DNA of 56,251 bases from Lysobacterales bacterium (GCA_030065125.1 JASJDM010000048.1:1-56251); one strand, 5' to 3'; shown: positions 32,947 through 41,313, counted from the stretch's first letter. The notes: generated by a model from the letters alone, not told the origin. A program made the numbers and translations.

Positions 32947-35400
32947 TCAGCTGCGCTCGGCCGCGACTCGCTCGATGGTGTCCCGCAGATCGGGATGGGC
33001 GTCCAGCAGGGTTCGAAAATCCCGGGTCATCAGGGCCAGCAGGTCGCAAAAACCCTCGGCGGTGACGCTGACCACCCTGGGGATATCTGACAGCAGCGCC
33101 ATTTCTCCGAAGAAGTCGCCGCGACCCAGTATCACCGGTTCGGGCTCGATCTCCACCTGCACCGCCCCCGAGGATATGAAATACATGCAGTCGCCCTTGT
33201 CACCCTTGGTAATGACCTGTTCTCCGGGCAGGACCAGGCGGGGACGCAGCATGCGGGCGATCTCCCGCTGCCGCTCGCCGGGCAGGTCGGCGAAGTAAGG
33301 CATCTGGGCTACCAGGCGATCGGCGTCAAGCCCCAGGTCCAGCCGGGGCCGATCGCTGGATGCCCGCTGGTGCAGCGCCTTGACCAGGTCGTGGTAAACC
33401 TCCTTGCTGATGATGTTGCCGGACAGCATCTTCTGGTAGTGGGCATGCTCCAGGCGGACGGCGATCTGCCCCAGCAGGCGCTCTTCCAACCGGTCCGCGT
33501 AGTCGGGGTAAGCGGCTTTCAGGCACTCCAGCGCCGCGACATGGGCATGCAGGCGATCCTGCACAATGGTGTCCACCTCCTCGGAGACCTCGGCATCGAG
33601 CAGATCGGTGCCGGTGCTGTCTTCAGCCAGCTCCCGCAGTGCCATGCAGTTGGCCTGCAACATCTCGAAGCGGTTGCCCAGCAGTCGCGCCAGTGGCCCG
33701 GACAGCCCGAAGCGCCGCTGCAGCTGGGCTGCCAGCATGGTCTGCCAGCCGAATTCCAGGGCCCGCTCGTAGGCCCCTCGATAGCCCTCCTCTCCGCCGG
33801 ACTTGATGCCGTCCAGCAGGTCGGCGGATTGGCTGAACAGGAGCCGGGCAATGTCCGAGGACACCAGGCCCTGGTCAAAGTAGTGGCCGTAGATCTGCTG
33901 CTCCTGCAGCGTCAGCTTGCGCAGGTTGACGTTGATCCAATCCCGGTGTCCGATGCTGGCGGCGTCGGCTTCCTGGCGGCGGTCGCGGGCCCGCTCTTCG
34001 TACGGCCGAGCGATGCTGTCCGCCAGGCCCGAGCGCATCTGTCGGGAGAGCGCGGCGCTGTGCAGATTGTCGCAGATGTTGCCCAGGGCACTGACCAGCA
34101 CCCGGTCGCGGACCGCTGCATCCACGGGACTCAATTTATCCAGACCGAACATGCGCATCACCAGCTGCACGGTGGTTGCGTTGACCGCCAGGGTGAACAG
34201 GACGAAACCGGTCACCAGAGTGCCGATGAACGTCCGCACCTCGGGAGAGAAGGCCTCGTTCTCCATCACTGCCAGGGCCAGCGCCAGGGAAACGGCGCCA
34301 CGCAGGCCGCCCCAGAACATCACTGCCCGATACCCCACGTCCACGTGCTGGGCCCAGCCCAGCCGCGAAAGCACCGGCACCATGCCGAAAATGATGGCGA
34401 ACCGCGCCACGAAAGCCGTCACCAGAAGCACCACCAGCCAGGTCAGCTGGGTCATGGTGATGTCGCCGATAATGCCGGGAACGGCAATCCCGACCAGCAC
34501 GAAAATCACCGAGTTGGCAATGAAGCCGACCTGCTCCCATACGCCCTCCAATTCGTGCCAGGCATGCTGACTGAGAATACTTCGCCCCCGTGCACCCAGC
34601 ACCAGGGCCGCGGTTACTACGGCCATTACACCGGACACGTGCAGGTAGTGCTCCGCCAGCAGGAAGGACAGGTAGGCCAGGGTCAGGGTCAGGGTGATCT
34701 TGGGCAGCGCCGACTCCCCCACACCCATCATCAGCAGGGCAAACAGGCGGGCCAGAAGGTAACCCACCAGCACGCCGCCGATGAATACCTTCAGGAAGGA
34801 CAGGACACCCGCGGCCAGTCCGGCGTCCGACTGGCCCAGCAGCATGGCGGAGAGAATGGTGAAGACCACAATGGCGGTGGCGTCGTTGAAAAGGCTTTCT
34901 CCCTCCACCAGGATCGCCAGGCGTTTGGGCGCGCCCAAGTCCTTGAAAATCGCAACCACGGCCACCGGGTCGGTGGCCGAGACGATGGCACCCAGCAGCA
35001 GGCAGGCAATCAGCGGATAGCCGCTGACGCCATGCAGGGCCCAGCCCACAACGGCCGTGGAGATGAGCAGGCCGACCACGGCCAGCATCAGGATAGGCGC
35101 GATGTCGTCCATCAGCCGCCGCACGTCGATAGCCAGGGCCGACTCGAACACCAGGGCAGGCAGGAACACGAACAGCACCGTTTCCGATGTGATGTCCAGG
35201 GCGTGCAGTGCGCCCAGCAGGTCGCTGACGATGCCGAGGTTGGCCGTCTCCAGCGCATGTTCCGCGTAACCGATGACGCAGCCCACCACGGCCAGCATGA
35301 CGGTGTAGGGGAAATTCAGACGGTTGGCCACTGGCCACATCAGCACTGCCAGCGTGAGCAGCCCGCTCACGCCGAGTACAGTCAGCCAGATATGCTCCAT
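32947..35400 (-). CDS. CPA1-family Na+/H+ antiporter with cyclic-nucleotide-binding domain
   Basis: The product, about 817 residues long, has a large N-terminal membrane domain (about 12 helices to residue 415). It carries the CPA1 blocks LLLGAIVSATDPVAVVAIF and LVEGESLFNDATAIVVF, with the ion-binding Asp in the NDATA stretch. A helical cytoplasmic linker follows (about 430-690), then a cyclic-nucleotide-binding domain with the cassette DFFGEMALLSDIPRVVSV. I start at ATG 35400; ATG 35412 is also possible. The longer start at 35442 is excluded because a likely -10 box (minus-strand TGCTATACT, 35433-35441) overlaps it. Confidence 0.92.
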   Translation of the reverse strand: MEHIWLTVLGVSGLLTLAVLMWPVANRLNFPYTVMLAVVGCVIGYAEHALETANLGIVSDLLGALHALDITSETVLFVFLPALVFESALAIDVRRLMDDIAPILMLAVVGLLISTAVVGWALHGVSGYPLIACLLLGAIVSATDPVAVVAIFKDLGAPKRLAILVEGESLFNDATAIVVFTILSAMLLGQSDAGLAAGVLSFLKVFIGGVLVGYLLARLFALLMMGVGESALPKITLTLTLAYLSFLLAEHYLHVSGVMAVVTAALVLGARGRSILSQHAWHELEGVWEQVGFIANSVIFVLVGIAVPGIIGDITMTQLTWLVVLLVTAFVARFAIIFGMVPVLSRLGWAQHVDVGYRAVMFWGGLRGAVSLALALAVMENEAFSPEVRTFIGTLVTGFVLFTLAVNATTVQLVMRMFGLDKLSPVDAAVRDRVLVSALGNICDNLHSAALSRQMRSGLADSIARPYEERARDRRQEADAASIGHRDWINVNLRKLTLQEQQIYGHYFDQGLVSSDIARLLFSQSADLLDGIKSGGEEGYRGAYERALEFGWQTMLAAQLQRRFGLSGPLARLLGNRFEMLQANCMALRELAEDSTGTDLLDAEVSEEVDTIVQDRLHAHVAALECLKAAYPDYADRLEERLLGQIAVRLEHAHYQKMLSGNIISKEVYHDLVKALHQRASSDRPRLDLGLDADRLVAQMPYFADLPGERQREIARMLRPRLVLPGEQVITKGDKGDCMYFISSGAVQVEIEPEPVILGRGDFFGEMALLSDIPRVVSVTAEGFCDLLALMTRDFRTLLDAHPDLRDTIERVAAERS

Positions 35401-35432
35401 CAGCTCCCCCATGCCCGCCGTGGATCGGCTGG

Positions 35433-35441
35433 AGTATAGCA
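35433..35441 (-). promoter_or_regulatory. extended -10 promoter of the antiporter gene
   Basis: Minus-strand TGCTATACT is an extended -10 element. It lies 33 bp before the preferred start and helps decide between alternative starts. No convincing -35 box is seen. Confidence 0.45.
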
Positions 35442-35463
35442 AAGCGGCCGTGGCCCCTGATTA

Positions 35464-35581
35464 CTTAGGGAATTTTTCCTTAAGTTCAGTTATAGTTCCT
35501 TCCGGGAAGGTGTGACGGACCCCGCGTAAGCGGCCGGTCTCCTAATTAATCAGAAAAAACCGGTGCCTGGCGCCCCGGTTT
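35464..35581 (+). promoter_or_regulatory. candidate structured leader upstream of the SpoIIAA-like gene
   Basis: The gap between the antiporter and the small gene is unusually rich in hairpins. They are an imperfect palindrome at 35464-35484 (CTTAGGGAA/TTCCTTAAG), a hairpin CCTTC-CGG-GAAGG at 35498-35510, and a bulged stem with a GTAA tetraloop at 35518-35539 (GACC CCGC/GCGG CC GGTC). AAACCGG...CCGGTTT at 35557-35581 is preceded by A6, so on the minus strand it looks like a terminator with a T run. The nature of the RNA is unknown. Confidence 0.45.
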
Positions 35582-36018
35582 GCTGCTTTCGCTCGGTGAC
35601 TAACAGGGACTCATCAGTACCGTTAAGCTTTGACCCGGCTGGGGAATTTGTCGTCGTTAGAGTCGTTGGCGATGCCGGCAAGGCTGACTATTTCGGCTAT
35701 GCCCGAAGCGTGCGCGATTACTGCGAGCGCCACCGTTGCCGGCGGGTGCTGCTGGACGAATCCAACCTGAGCTGGCCACTGGACATATTCCTGGCCTACG
35801 ATCTGGCTGAATGGATGGTCAGCAGCCAGTTCGGCATGCTGATACAAAGAATTGCCTGTGTTACCGGCGGTGCCCGCTTCGACATGATCGCCAACATGGA
35901 GGTCCTGGCGCAGAACCGCGGCATCAACTACCGGGCATTCTCCGACCTGCAGGCCGCGGAGGAATGGCTGCTGTCAGGTATACCCGGGCACCCTGACCCG
36001 AGATTTCCGCCGCCTTGA
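35563..36018 (+). CDS. small SpoIIAA-like (STAS/SEC14-type) protein
   Basis: The protein, up to 151 residues long, has the pattern of the SpoIIAA-like alpha/beta fold: LSFDPAGEFVVVRVVGD, RRVLLDESNLSW, RIACVTGGARFDMIANMEVLAQNRGI and a closing AFSDLQAAEEWLLSG, typical of the family. Such proteins bind small ligands or partners; the role here is unknown. The first 15 or so residues are doubtful: the GTG at 35563 falls inside a predicted hairpin, and a GTG at 35596 is another choice. It converges with nothing and stands alone before the next small operon. Confidence 0.65.
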   Translation: MPGAPVCCFRSVTNRDSSVPLSFDPAGEFVVVRVVGDAGKADYFGYARSVRDYCERHRCRRVLLDESNLSWPLDIFLAYDLAEWMVSSQFGMLIQRIACVTGGARFDMIANMEVLAQNRGINYRAFSDLQAAEEWLLSGIPGHPDPRFPPP

Positions 36019-36072
36019 ATTCCCAGGGAACTGCCCCGAGACTTCTGACAGGACAGCAATCAGGAGGCGCCC

Positions 36073-36318
36073 ATGGAGGCCCTGACTGAAACCCTTGTGA
36101 CGCTTGCGGCGATCGCGGTGGTGGTCATGGCCGTCGTGAGGGGAACGCGCTGGGCCCGGCGCGGCAGTAAAGGGGCGTTTATGCTGCTGGCGGCCATGTT
36201 TGGCATGGTAGCGGACCCTACCGCCCAGAAGCAGATCGAGTCCATCCAGGAATCACGGCAGGAACGCAGGGAAGCCCGGGAAACCGGCGAGCCGGAGACG
36301 GACGACCCGGATCAATGA
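36073..36318 (+). CDS. small membrane protein of unknown function
   Basis: The 81-residue protein has an N-terminal membrane helix (about 7-25, LVTLAAIAVVVMAVVRG), a basic patch and a second short hydrophobic stretch (AFMLLAAMFGMVAD). A highly charged tail follows (RQERREARETGEPETDDPD). A strong ribosome-binding site AGGAGG at 36062-36067 supports ATG 36073. Its stop overlaps the DUF2784 gene by 4 bp, so they form an operon. Confidence 0.75.
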   Translation: MEALTETLVTLAAIAVVVMAVVRGTRWARRGSKGAFMLLAAMFGMVADPTAQKQIESIQESRQERREARETGEPETDDPDQ

Positions 36319-36689
36319 TCTACCGTGTGGGAGCAGACCTGGTGGTGGTGCTGCACCTGCTCTTTGTGCTGTACGTGGTGGCGGGCGCGCTGTTTTGTCT
36401 CAAGTGGCCGCGAGCCTGGCTGGTGCACCTGCCGGCGGCAGTCTGGGGTGTGCTGGTGGAGCTGAACCAGTGGATCTGTCCCCTGACCACGGCGGAACAG
36501 GGTCTGCGAAAGCTGGCCAATCAGTCGGGCTACAGCGGGTCTTTCGTGGACCATTACCTGGTGCCTATCCTGTACCCCCCCGGGCTAACCGCCCGGACCC
36601 AGATCGCGCTTGGGGTGGTGGTGGTACTGGTCAACCTGCTGCTGTACGGCCTGGTGATACTGAAACGAAGGCCCGCGAAGAATCAGTAA
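36315..36689 (+). CDS. DUF2784 membrane protein
   Basis: The 124-residue protein has three to four membrane segments and the family's pieces: ADLVVVLHLLFVLYVVAGAL, WLVHLPAAVWGVLVELNQW, CPLTTAEQGLR and SGSFVDHYLVPILYP. The DUF2784 role is unknown. It is coupled to the preceding small membrane protein and convergent with gpsA (7-bp overlap at 36683-36689). Confidence 0.9.
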   Translation: MIYRVGADLVVVLHLLFVLYVVAGALFCLKWPRAWLVHLPAAVWGVLVELNQWICPLTTAEQGLRKLANQSGYSGSFVDHYLVPILYPPGLTARTQIALGVVVVLVNLLLYGLVILKRRPAKNQ

Positions 36690-37678
36690 TCTATTTCCGC
36701 CCTGGGCTCCCGGGCCAGCAGGTTCTGTACACCTTCCCGAGGGGTGATCTGCCCCAGAATGATCTGGTGAATCTGTTCCGAGATGGGCAGTTCGACACCG
36801 CTGCGCCCGGCCAGTCGCAGCACTTCCTCGGCCGCCCTGGCGCCCTCGACCACCTGGCCAATCTCCTTCAGCGCCTCGGCCACCGATTGTCCGCGGCCCA
36901 ACGCGAGGCCGAACCGGCGATTGCGCGACAGGTCCCCCGTACAGGTCAGCACCAGGTCGCCCATGCCGGATAAGCCCATCAGGGTTTCCCGGCGCGCTCC
37001 CAGAGCGTGGGACAGGCGCATCATTTCTGCCATCCCCCGGGTGACCAGGGCCGCCCGGGCGTTGGTACCCAGGCGCATGCCGTCGCAGATCCCCGTGCCC
37101 ACTGCAATCACATTCTTCATGGCGCCGCCCAGTTCAGCTCCGACGATATCGTCGGAGCTGTAGGCGCGGAAGGCGCCGGCGTGGAATGCCGCGGCGACGC
37201 TGCGAGCAAACCCGTGGTCGGCCGAGGCAACGGTCACCGCCGTGGGCAGACCGTCGGCAACCTCCTGGGCGAACGAGGGGCCGGTCAGCACCGCCGTGGG
37301 CCGGGCACCCAGCAGCTCGGCCGCCACTTCATGCAGCAGGCGGCCCGATCCGGGCTCAAATCCCTTGGTAGCCCAGGCAATGCCCTCGCCCGCGGCAACC
37401 AGAGGCCGCAGCTGGCGCAGCATCTCGGGGAACGCGTGACTGGGTGTGACCACCATCACCAGGTCGGCCTGGTCGACGGCGAGATTGAGTTCTGCTTCGG
37501 GCTGCAGCAGCTCGGGAAACTGGAAGCCGGGCAGGTAATCCAGGTTTTGCCGGACCTCGGCCATGGCCGTAATCCGGTCCGGGTCGCGGCCCCAGAGCCG
37601 GGTAGGATTGCCGGCCCGGGCCGACTGGATGGCCAGCGCGGTGCCCCAGGATCCTGCGCCGAGGATACTGACAATCAC
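36683..37678 (-). CDS. gpsA: glycerol-3-phosphate dehydrogenase (NAD(P)+)
   Basis: GpsA makes sn-glycerol-3-phosphate for phospholipid synthesis. The 331-residue protein has the N-terminal GAGSWGTALA nucleotide motif, MVVTPSHAFPEML, the catalytic Lys region GGAMKNVIAVGTGI and the C-terminal block LSGMGDLVLTCTGDLSRNRRFG. It lies downstream of secB with a 16-bp gap, as in E. coli. The 7-bp overlap with DUF2784 on the other strand is at its 3' end. Confidence 0.97.
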   Translation of the reverse strand: MIVSILGAGSWGTALAIQSARAGNPTRLWGRDPDRITAMAEVRQNLDYLPGFQFPELLQPEAELNLAVDQADLVMVVTPSHAFPEMLRQLRPLVAAGEGIAWATKGFEPGSGRLLHEVAAELLGARPTAVLTGPSFAQEVADGLPTAVTVASADHGFARSVAAAFHAGAFRAYSSDDIVGAELGGAMKNVIAVGTGICDGMRLGTNARAALVTRGMAEMMRLSHALGARRETLMGLSGMGDLVLTCTGDLSRNRRFGLALGRGQSVAEALKEIGQVVEGARAAEEVLRLAGRSGVELPISEQIHQIILGQITPREGVQNLLAREPRAEIDY

Positions 37679-37694
37679 CGCGCCGGGTCCTGGC

Positions 37695-38207
37695 TCAGGC
37701 GCTGCCGGCGGCCTCGCCCTGCTCCATGCGCTTGCGAACCTGGTCAGCGTACAGCTGATCGAAGTTCACCGGCTGCAGGATCAACGGCTGGAATCCGCCG
37801 TGAGCCACCAGGTCGGAGACCTGCTGGCGCGCGTAGGGGAAGAGGATGGTCGGGCAGTAGGCTCCCAGGGTCGCCTGCAGCTGGTCCTGGGCAAAGCCAT
37901 TGAGGCCGAACACGCCGGCCTGCTGGACTTCCGCCAGGTAAGCCGTCTTTTCGCCCAGGGTGCAGGTCACCGTGACGGTCAGCACTACCTCGTAGAGGTC
38001 CTCACCGACGGGTTGGACGCGTTGCTGCAGGTTCAGCTTGAGTTCCGGATCTCCGGACTCCTGGAAAATCGCAGGCGCACCCGGCGCCTCGAAGGATACG
38101 TCTTTCAAGTAGAGCTTCTGGATAGCGAAGCGAGGCGCCTGACCGGTGGCGTCAGTGGCTGCGGCCTCGGGCGCTGGTGTGGCTTCTGGATTGTCGTTTT
38201 CTGCCAT
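37695..38207 (-). CDS. secB: protein-export chaperone SecB
   Basis: SecB keeps precursor proteins unfolded for export through SecA. The 170-residue protein has the usual core (FAIQKLYLKDVSFEAPGAP, VTCTLGEKTAYLAEVQQAGVF, YCPTILFPYARQQVSDLV, GGFQPLILQPVNFDQLY) and longer flexible ends. It is in the order yibN-secB-gpsA; grxC, present between yibN and secB in E. coli, is absent here. Confidence 0.98.
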   Translation of the reverse strand: MAENDNPEATPAPEAAATDATGQAPRFAIQKLYLKDVSFEAPGAPAIFQESGDPELKLNLQQRVQPVGEDLYEVVLTVTVTCTLGEKTAYLAEVQQAGVFGLNGFAQDQLQATLGAYCPTILFPYARQQVSDLVAHGGFQPLILQPVNFDQLYADQVRKRMEQGEAAGSA

Positions 38208-38302
38208 GGTTTGCTTGTCCTGGTTCGGTAAATGTCGTGGATTATTTCACGCGGCTTTTCCAGACCGCAATGAGCCCCTGGTGTGCGTTCCGCCTGCCAG
38301 CC

Positions 38303-38734
38303 CTATTTGGAGCGAGTGACCGGCAGCTGCTCTCCCAGCCACGCGGTCAGCCCACCCTGCAGCATGTGGACCTGGGAAAAGCCTGCTTTCTGCAGTTGCT
38401 TGCAGACCTGCACCGAGGTGATGCCGTTCTTGCAGTACACCGCCAGCGGCCGATCCGTCCAGTCTTTCAGGGGCTTGCTGGCTGGATCGATCTGGGACGG
38501 CAGGATGTGGTGGGCGTTGACGATGTGCCCGCGGTCAAAATCGGTCTTGGCGCTGACGTCGATGACCACCGCGTCGTTCCGGTTGATCAGCTGGGTCAGC
38601 TGGCCGGGGGACAGGTTCTTGAAACCCCGGGACAGGCGGCTGATTTCAGTGAAAATCAACGCCAGTACCAGCCCGATAAATGCGAGGCTCAGAACCGGGT
38701 GGTTGCCGGCGAATTCGGGTAGTCTTTCCAGCAT
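38303..38734 (-). CDS. rhodanese-like membrane protein YibN
   Basis: The protein, about 143 residues long, has one membrane helix (about 13-31 from the chosen start) and a rhodanese domain with the catalytic Cys in VYCKNGITSVQVCKQL and the closing block GGLTAWLGE. E. coli YibN has the same layout and the same neighbours (secB, gpsA, envC). I chose the ATG at 38734 (MLERLPEFAGNHP), which matches the YibN N-terminus; a start at 38791 adds 19 residues. It is divergent from envC. Confidence 0.88.
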   Translation of the reverse strand: MLERLPEFAGNHPVLSLAFIGLVLALIFTEISRLSRGFKNLSPGQLTQLINRNDAVVIDVSAKTDFDRGHIVNAHHILPSQIDPASKPLKDWTDRPLAVYCKNGITSVQVCKQLQKAGFSQVHMLQGGLTAWLGEQLPVTRSK

Positions 38735-38831
38735 TGACGTCAGCAGATCAGGATTAATGTCCTCATATGTAGCCAAAAATCGGGGAATCAAGAGTTTTGC
38801 CGGCTTTTGCCTGCATCAATGGCCACCCGGG

Positions 38832-39974
38832 ATGCTGCTGATATGGCTGTGCGCGGCGCTGGCGCCAGGAGCGGTCCACGCCCAGGACCAGCAGCAGGTG
38901 GAACAGCAGCTCAGGGCGGTGGTTGAACGCATATCGCAGCTGGAGCAGTCGGTCAGCCGGGACACCGAACAGAAGGACAGCGTCCTGGGCCAGCTGCGCC
39001 GGGTTGAGATCGAAATTGGCCAGATCAGCCAGCAGCTGCGGGAAATCCGCCAGCAAATGGAGCAGCAGCGCCGGCGGCTGCAGCAACTGCAGGACGAGGC
39101 GCTTCAGGTACAGACGGGCCTGGGCGAGGAACAGTCCAGCCTGGGCGGGCAACTGCGTACGGCTTACGCAGTCGGTCGGCAGCCCCTGTTCAAAATGCTG
39201 CTGAACACCGAAGACCTTGGCGCCATGGGGCGAACCCTGAGCTATTTCCGCTACTACAATCAGGCACGGGTGGAGCAGATCGATCGCTTGAACCAGCGCC
39301 TGCTGCGTCTGGAGGAAATCCGTCGCCAGATCGAGACTGTGCAGGAGCAACTGGAGGGTGACCGTCAGGCACTGTCAGCCCGCCAGCAGTCCCGCAGCGC
39401 GCAGCTGGAGCGACGCCGGTCCATCCTGGCTGAACTGGAGCAGCGCATCGGCGGCAGTCGCAGCGAACTGGCCAGCCTGGCTGTAGATCGCAGCCAGCTT
39501 GAAAACCTCCTGGCCCGGCTGCGCGACCTGTTCGCCGACATACCTGGCGAACTGGATGCTGACCAGCTGTTTTCCACCCTGAAGGGGCGCCTGGCCTGGC
39601 CGGTGGCGGGCTCGCTGACGCTGGCGCCCGGTCGGGAAAAGCCCGGGGGCATGGACCGCCACGGCGCACTGATTTCCGCACCCAGGGGAACGGGTGTGGC
39701 GGCGGTCTCATATGGACGGGTGGCCTTCGCCGACTGGCTGCGGGGCTTTGGACTGATCACCATCGTTGACCACGGGGACGGGTTCATGAGCCTGTATGCC
39801 TTTAACGAGTCCCTGTTCAAGGAGGTTGGCGACTGGGTTCAGGCCGGCGAAACCATTGCATCGGTGGGAGACAGCGGAGGCCGCGACCAGCCCGGGCTGT
39901 ATTTTGAGCTGCGCCGGGGAGGCAGCCCGGTCCCCCTGAGGGGATGGTTCAGCCGGGAAAATCCCGCGGACTAG
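38832..39974 (+). CDS. envC: murein hydrolase activator EnvC
   Basis: EnvC activates amidases AmiA/AmiB under control of FtsEX. The 380-residue product has a signal peptide (about 1-19, ending AVHAQ), a long coiled coil (20-240), and a C-terminal LytM domain. The LytM metal ligands are degenerate (RHGALISAP, HGDGFMSLYAFNES, LYFELRR lacking the final His pair), which is known for EnvC and fits an activator rather than an enzyme. ftsE and ftsX are in the same window. The upstream in-frame extension (from 38283) is antisense to yibN and has been left out. Confidence 0.93.
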   Translation: MLLIWLCAALAPGAVHAQDQQQVEQQLRAVVERISQLEQSVSRDTEQKDSVLGQLRRVEIEIGQISQQLREIRQQMEQQRRRLQQLQDEALQVQTGLGEEQSSLGGQLRTAYAVGRQPLFKMLLNTEDLGAMGRTLSYFRYYNQARVEQIDRLNQRLLRLEEIRRQIETVQEQLEGDRQALSARQQSRSAQLERRRSILAELEQRIGGSRSELASLAVDRSQLENLLARLRDLFADIPGELDADQLFSTLKGRLAWPVAGSLTLAPGREKPGGMDRHGALISAPRGTGVAAVSYGRVAFADWLRGFGLITIVDHGDGFMSLYAFNESLFKEVGDWVQAGETIASVGDSGGRDQPGLYFELRRGGSPVPLRGWFSRENPAD

Positions 39975-40134
39975 CAGGATGTAAAAAGACCCATCCGTGT
40001 TTTTGCACCGGGGCCAACTGAAAAATGCCGTTTTCATGTTGGCATACATTTTCAATGACTTACCGGCAGCCAAAATGCCAGTGCATCCCGGCATTGGGCG
40101 CCGACCATCACTGGCTGAAATGTTCTAATCTTTT
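39975..40134. other. AT-richer spacer after envC with short hairpins
   Basis: Hairpins TGAAAA-ATGCC/GGCAT-(aca)-TTTTCA at 40019-40054 and AATGCC/GGCATT near 40075-40096 share the same stem bases. AAAAAGAC...GTGTTTTT at about 39983-40004 may be a weak terminator for envC. I see no reading frame. Confidence 0.5.
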
Positions 40135-40162
40135 TTGTAGCACCGCAAAAAGCTAATATAAA
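40135..40162 (+). promoter_or_regulatory. sigma70-type promoter of the small RNA
   Basis: TTGTAG, 16 bp, TATAAA, in the AT-rich part of the gap. Transcription should start near 40169. Confidence 0.5.
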
Positions 40163-40168
40163 AGCGAC

Positions 40169-40408
40169 TTCAACGATGTTTTAGTGACTAATGGCGCATA
40201 TAAATTAGTTTTTCTCATCTATTGTCTCCAAAACATCGTTTGTAGGTGGTTCCGGCACCCCCTAAAATGCAAAGCGTGGTCTGGAATGACCTGCTGGTAT
40301 CCATCGGAGTGGGATATCGGTCATGGAAGATCACTGCACAATGGAAGTTTGCACAGGGCACATCGAGTAACCCCCCTCCCCCCTCCCCTCACTCGATGTG
40401 CCTTTTTT
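40169..40408 (+). ncRNA. candidate trans-acting small RNA with C-rich loops
   Basis: From the promoter at 40135-40162 to the intrinsic terminator at 40357-40408 there is no credible protein frame, but there are three ordered structures. A long-range stem AACGATGTTTT/AAAACATCGTT (40172-40182 with 40230-40240) encloses an inner ACTAAT/ATTAGT stem. A hairpin at 40286-40324 has the arms ATGACC/GGTCAT and TATCC/GGATA. The terminator hairpin carries a C-rich 22-base loop, and another free C-run (CCCCC at 40258-40262) lies between. C-rich single-stranded loops are a known means for small RNAs to pair with ribosome-binding sites (sX13-type RNAs in xanthomonads). The exact start is inferred. Confidence 0.6.
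40357..40408 (+). terminator. intrinsic terminator of the small RNA
   Basis: A perfect 12-bp stem GGCACATCGAGT/ACTCGATGTGCC is followed by TTTTTT. The loop is 22 bases, made only of A, C and T with long C runs. Confidence 0.93.
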
Positions 40409-40544
40409 ATTGCCCGCGTTTTACGTCCCAGGTCCGGTTGTCACCCGGACCGCTGGCATGCATATCCAAGTTGCCGTATAACGACCACGCTGGCGCGCGC
40501 CAGCACCCATCACTCACCTGACTACCAACGGGGGATCACACCCG
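40409..40544 (+). other. spacer before the SDR gene with a hairpin and a palindrome
   Basis: It holds GGTCCGG-TTGTCAC-CCGGACC (40431-40451) and a perfect 16-bp palindrome GCTGGCGCGCGCCAGC (40489-40504), the latter a possible operator. No reading frame. Confidence 0.5.
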
Positions 40545-41303
40545 ATGAATGATTCTTTTTCCGGCAAGGTGGCCCTGGTCACCGGCGGATCCCGGGGAAT
40601 CGGCAAGGCCATCGCCATGGCGCTGGCCGAGCGCGGTGCCGAGGTCATCCTGGTGGGGCGCAACCTGGATTCGCTGCAGGCGGCAGAAAAGGAAATTGAA
40701 GACCGGGGCGGTAAAGCCACCGGGCTGGCCTGCCACGTGGGCAAGATGGACCAGATACAACGCCTGTTCCAGGAAATTCAGGGCCATTTCGGCCGACTCG
40801 ACATGCTGGTCAACAACGCCGGCACCAATCCCTACTTCGGGCCCGTCGAGGACGCCGAAGAGTGGGCATTCGACAAGACTTTTGCGGTCAATCTCAAGGG
40901 ACCCTTCTTTTTGTCCGCCGGCGCTGTGAAGCTGATGCGTGAGACCGGCGCTGGCGCCATCGTCAACGTGGCCTCCATCGTCGCCCTGAATCCACCGAAG
41001 GGGCAATCCCTGTACGCCATGACCAAGGCAGCCATGGTCAGCATGACCCGCTCCTTTGCAAGGGAATGCGGGCCGGACATCAGGGTCAACGCGGTGTTGC
41101 CGGGTGTGGTGGACACCCAACTGGCCGAGGCGCTGACCCAGAGCAAACGAGTCAATGAGCTGCTCACCCTGACCCCATCCGGGCGCTACGGCCAGCCCGA
41201 CGAGATCGTTGGCGGGGTGCTCTACCTGCTGTCCGATGCCGCCAGCTACACCACGGGCACAACCCTGGTCATGGACGGCGGCACCTCCATCAGCGGGTTT
41301 TGA
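40545..41303 (+). CDS. short-chain dehydrogenase/reductase, FabG-like
   Basis: The 252-residue SDR has TGGSRGIGKAIAMALAE, LVNNAGTNP, catalytic Ser (VNVASIVAL) and YAMTK. The ending GTTLVMDGGTSISGF is typical of 3-hydroxyacyl-type SDRs. It lies 10 bp before the APH-like kinase gene, an association seen in acyl-CoA or hydroxy-acid degradation clusters. The substrate is not fixed by sequence. A GGGGG stretch precedes ATG 40545. Confidence 0.88.
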   Translation: MNDSFSGKVALVTGGSRGIGKAIAMALAERGAEVILVGRNLDSLQAAEKEIEDRGGKATGLACHVGKMDQIQRLFQEIQGHFGRLDMLVNNAGTNPYFGPVEDAEEWAFDKTFAVNLKGPFFLSAGAVKLMRETGAGAIVNVASIVALNPPKGQSLYAMTKAAMVSMTRSFARECGPDIRVNAVLPGVVDTQLAEALTQSKRVNELLTLTPSGRYGQPDEIVGGVLYLLSDAASYTTGTTLVMDGGTSISGF

Positions 41304-41313
41304 GGAATCCTCC

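Noticed and set aside
33370..35439. 689-codon plus-strand frame
   Set aside because: Antisense shadow of the Na+/H+ antiporter gene, with low-complexity Q/H/G content.
38283..38831. N-terminal extension of envC by 183 codons
   Set aside because: It runs antisense through yibN. The signal peptide at 38832 marks the true start.
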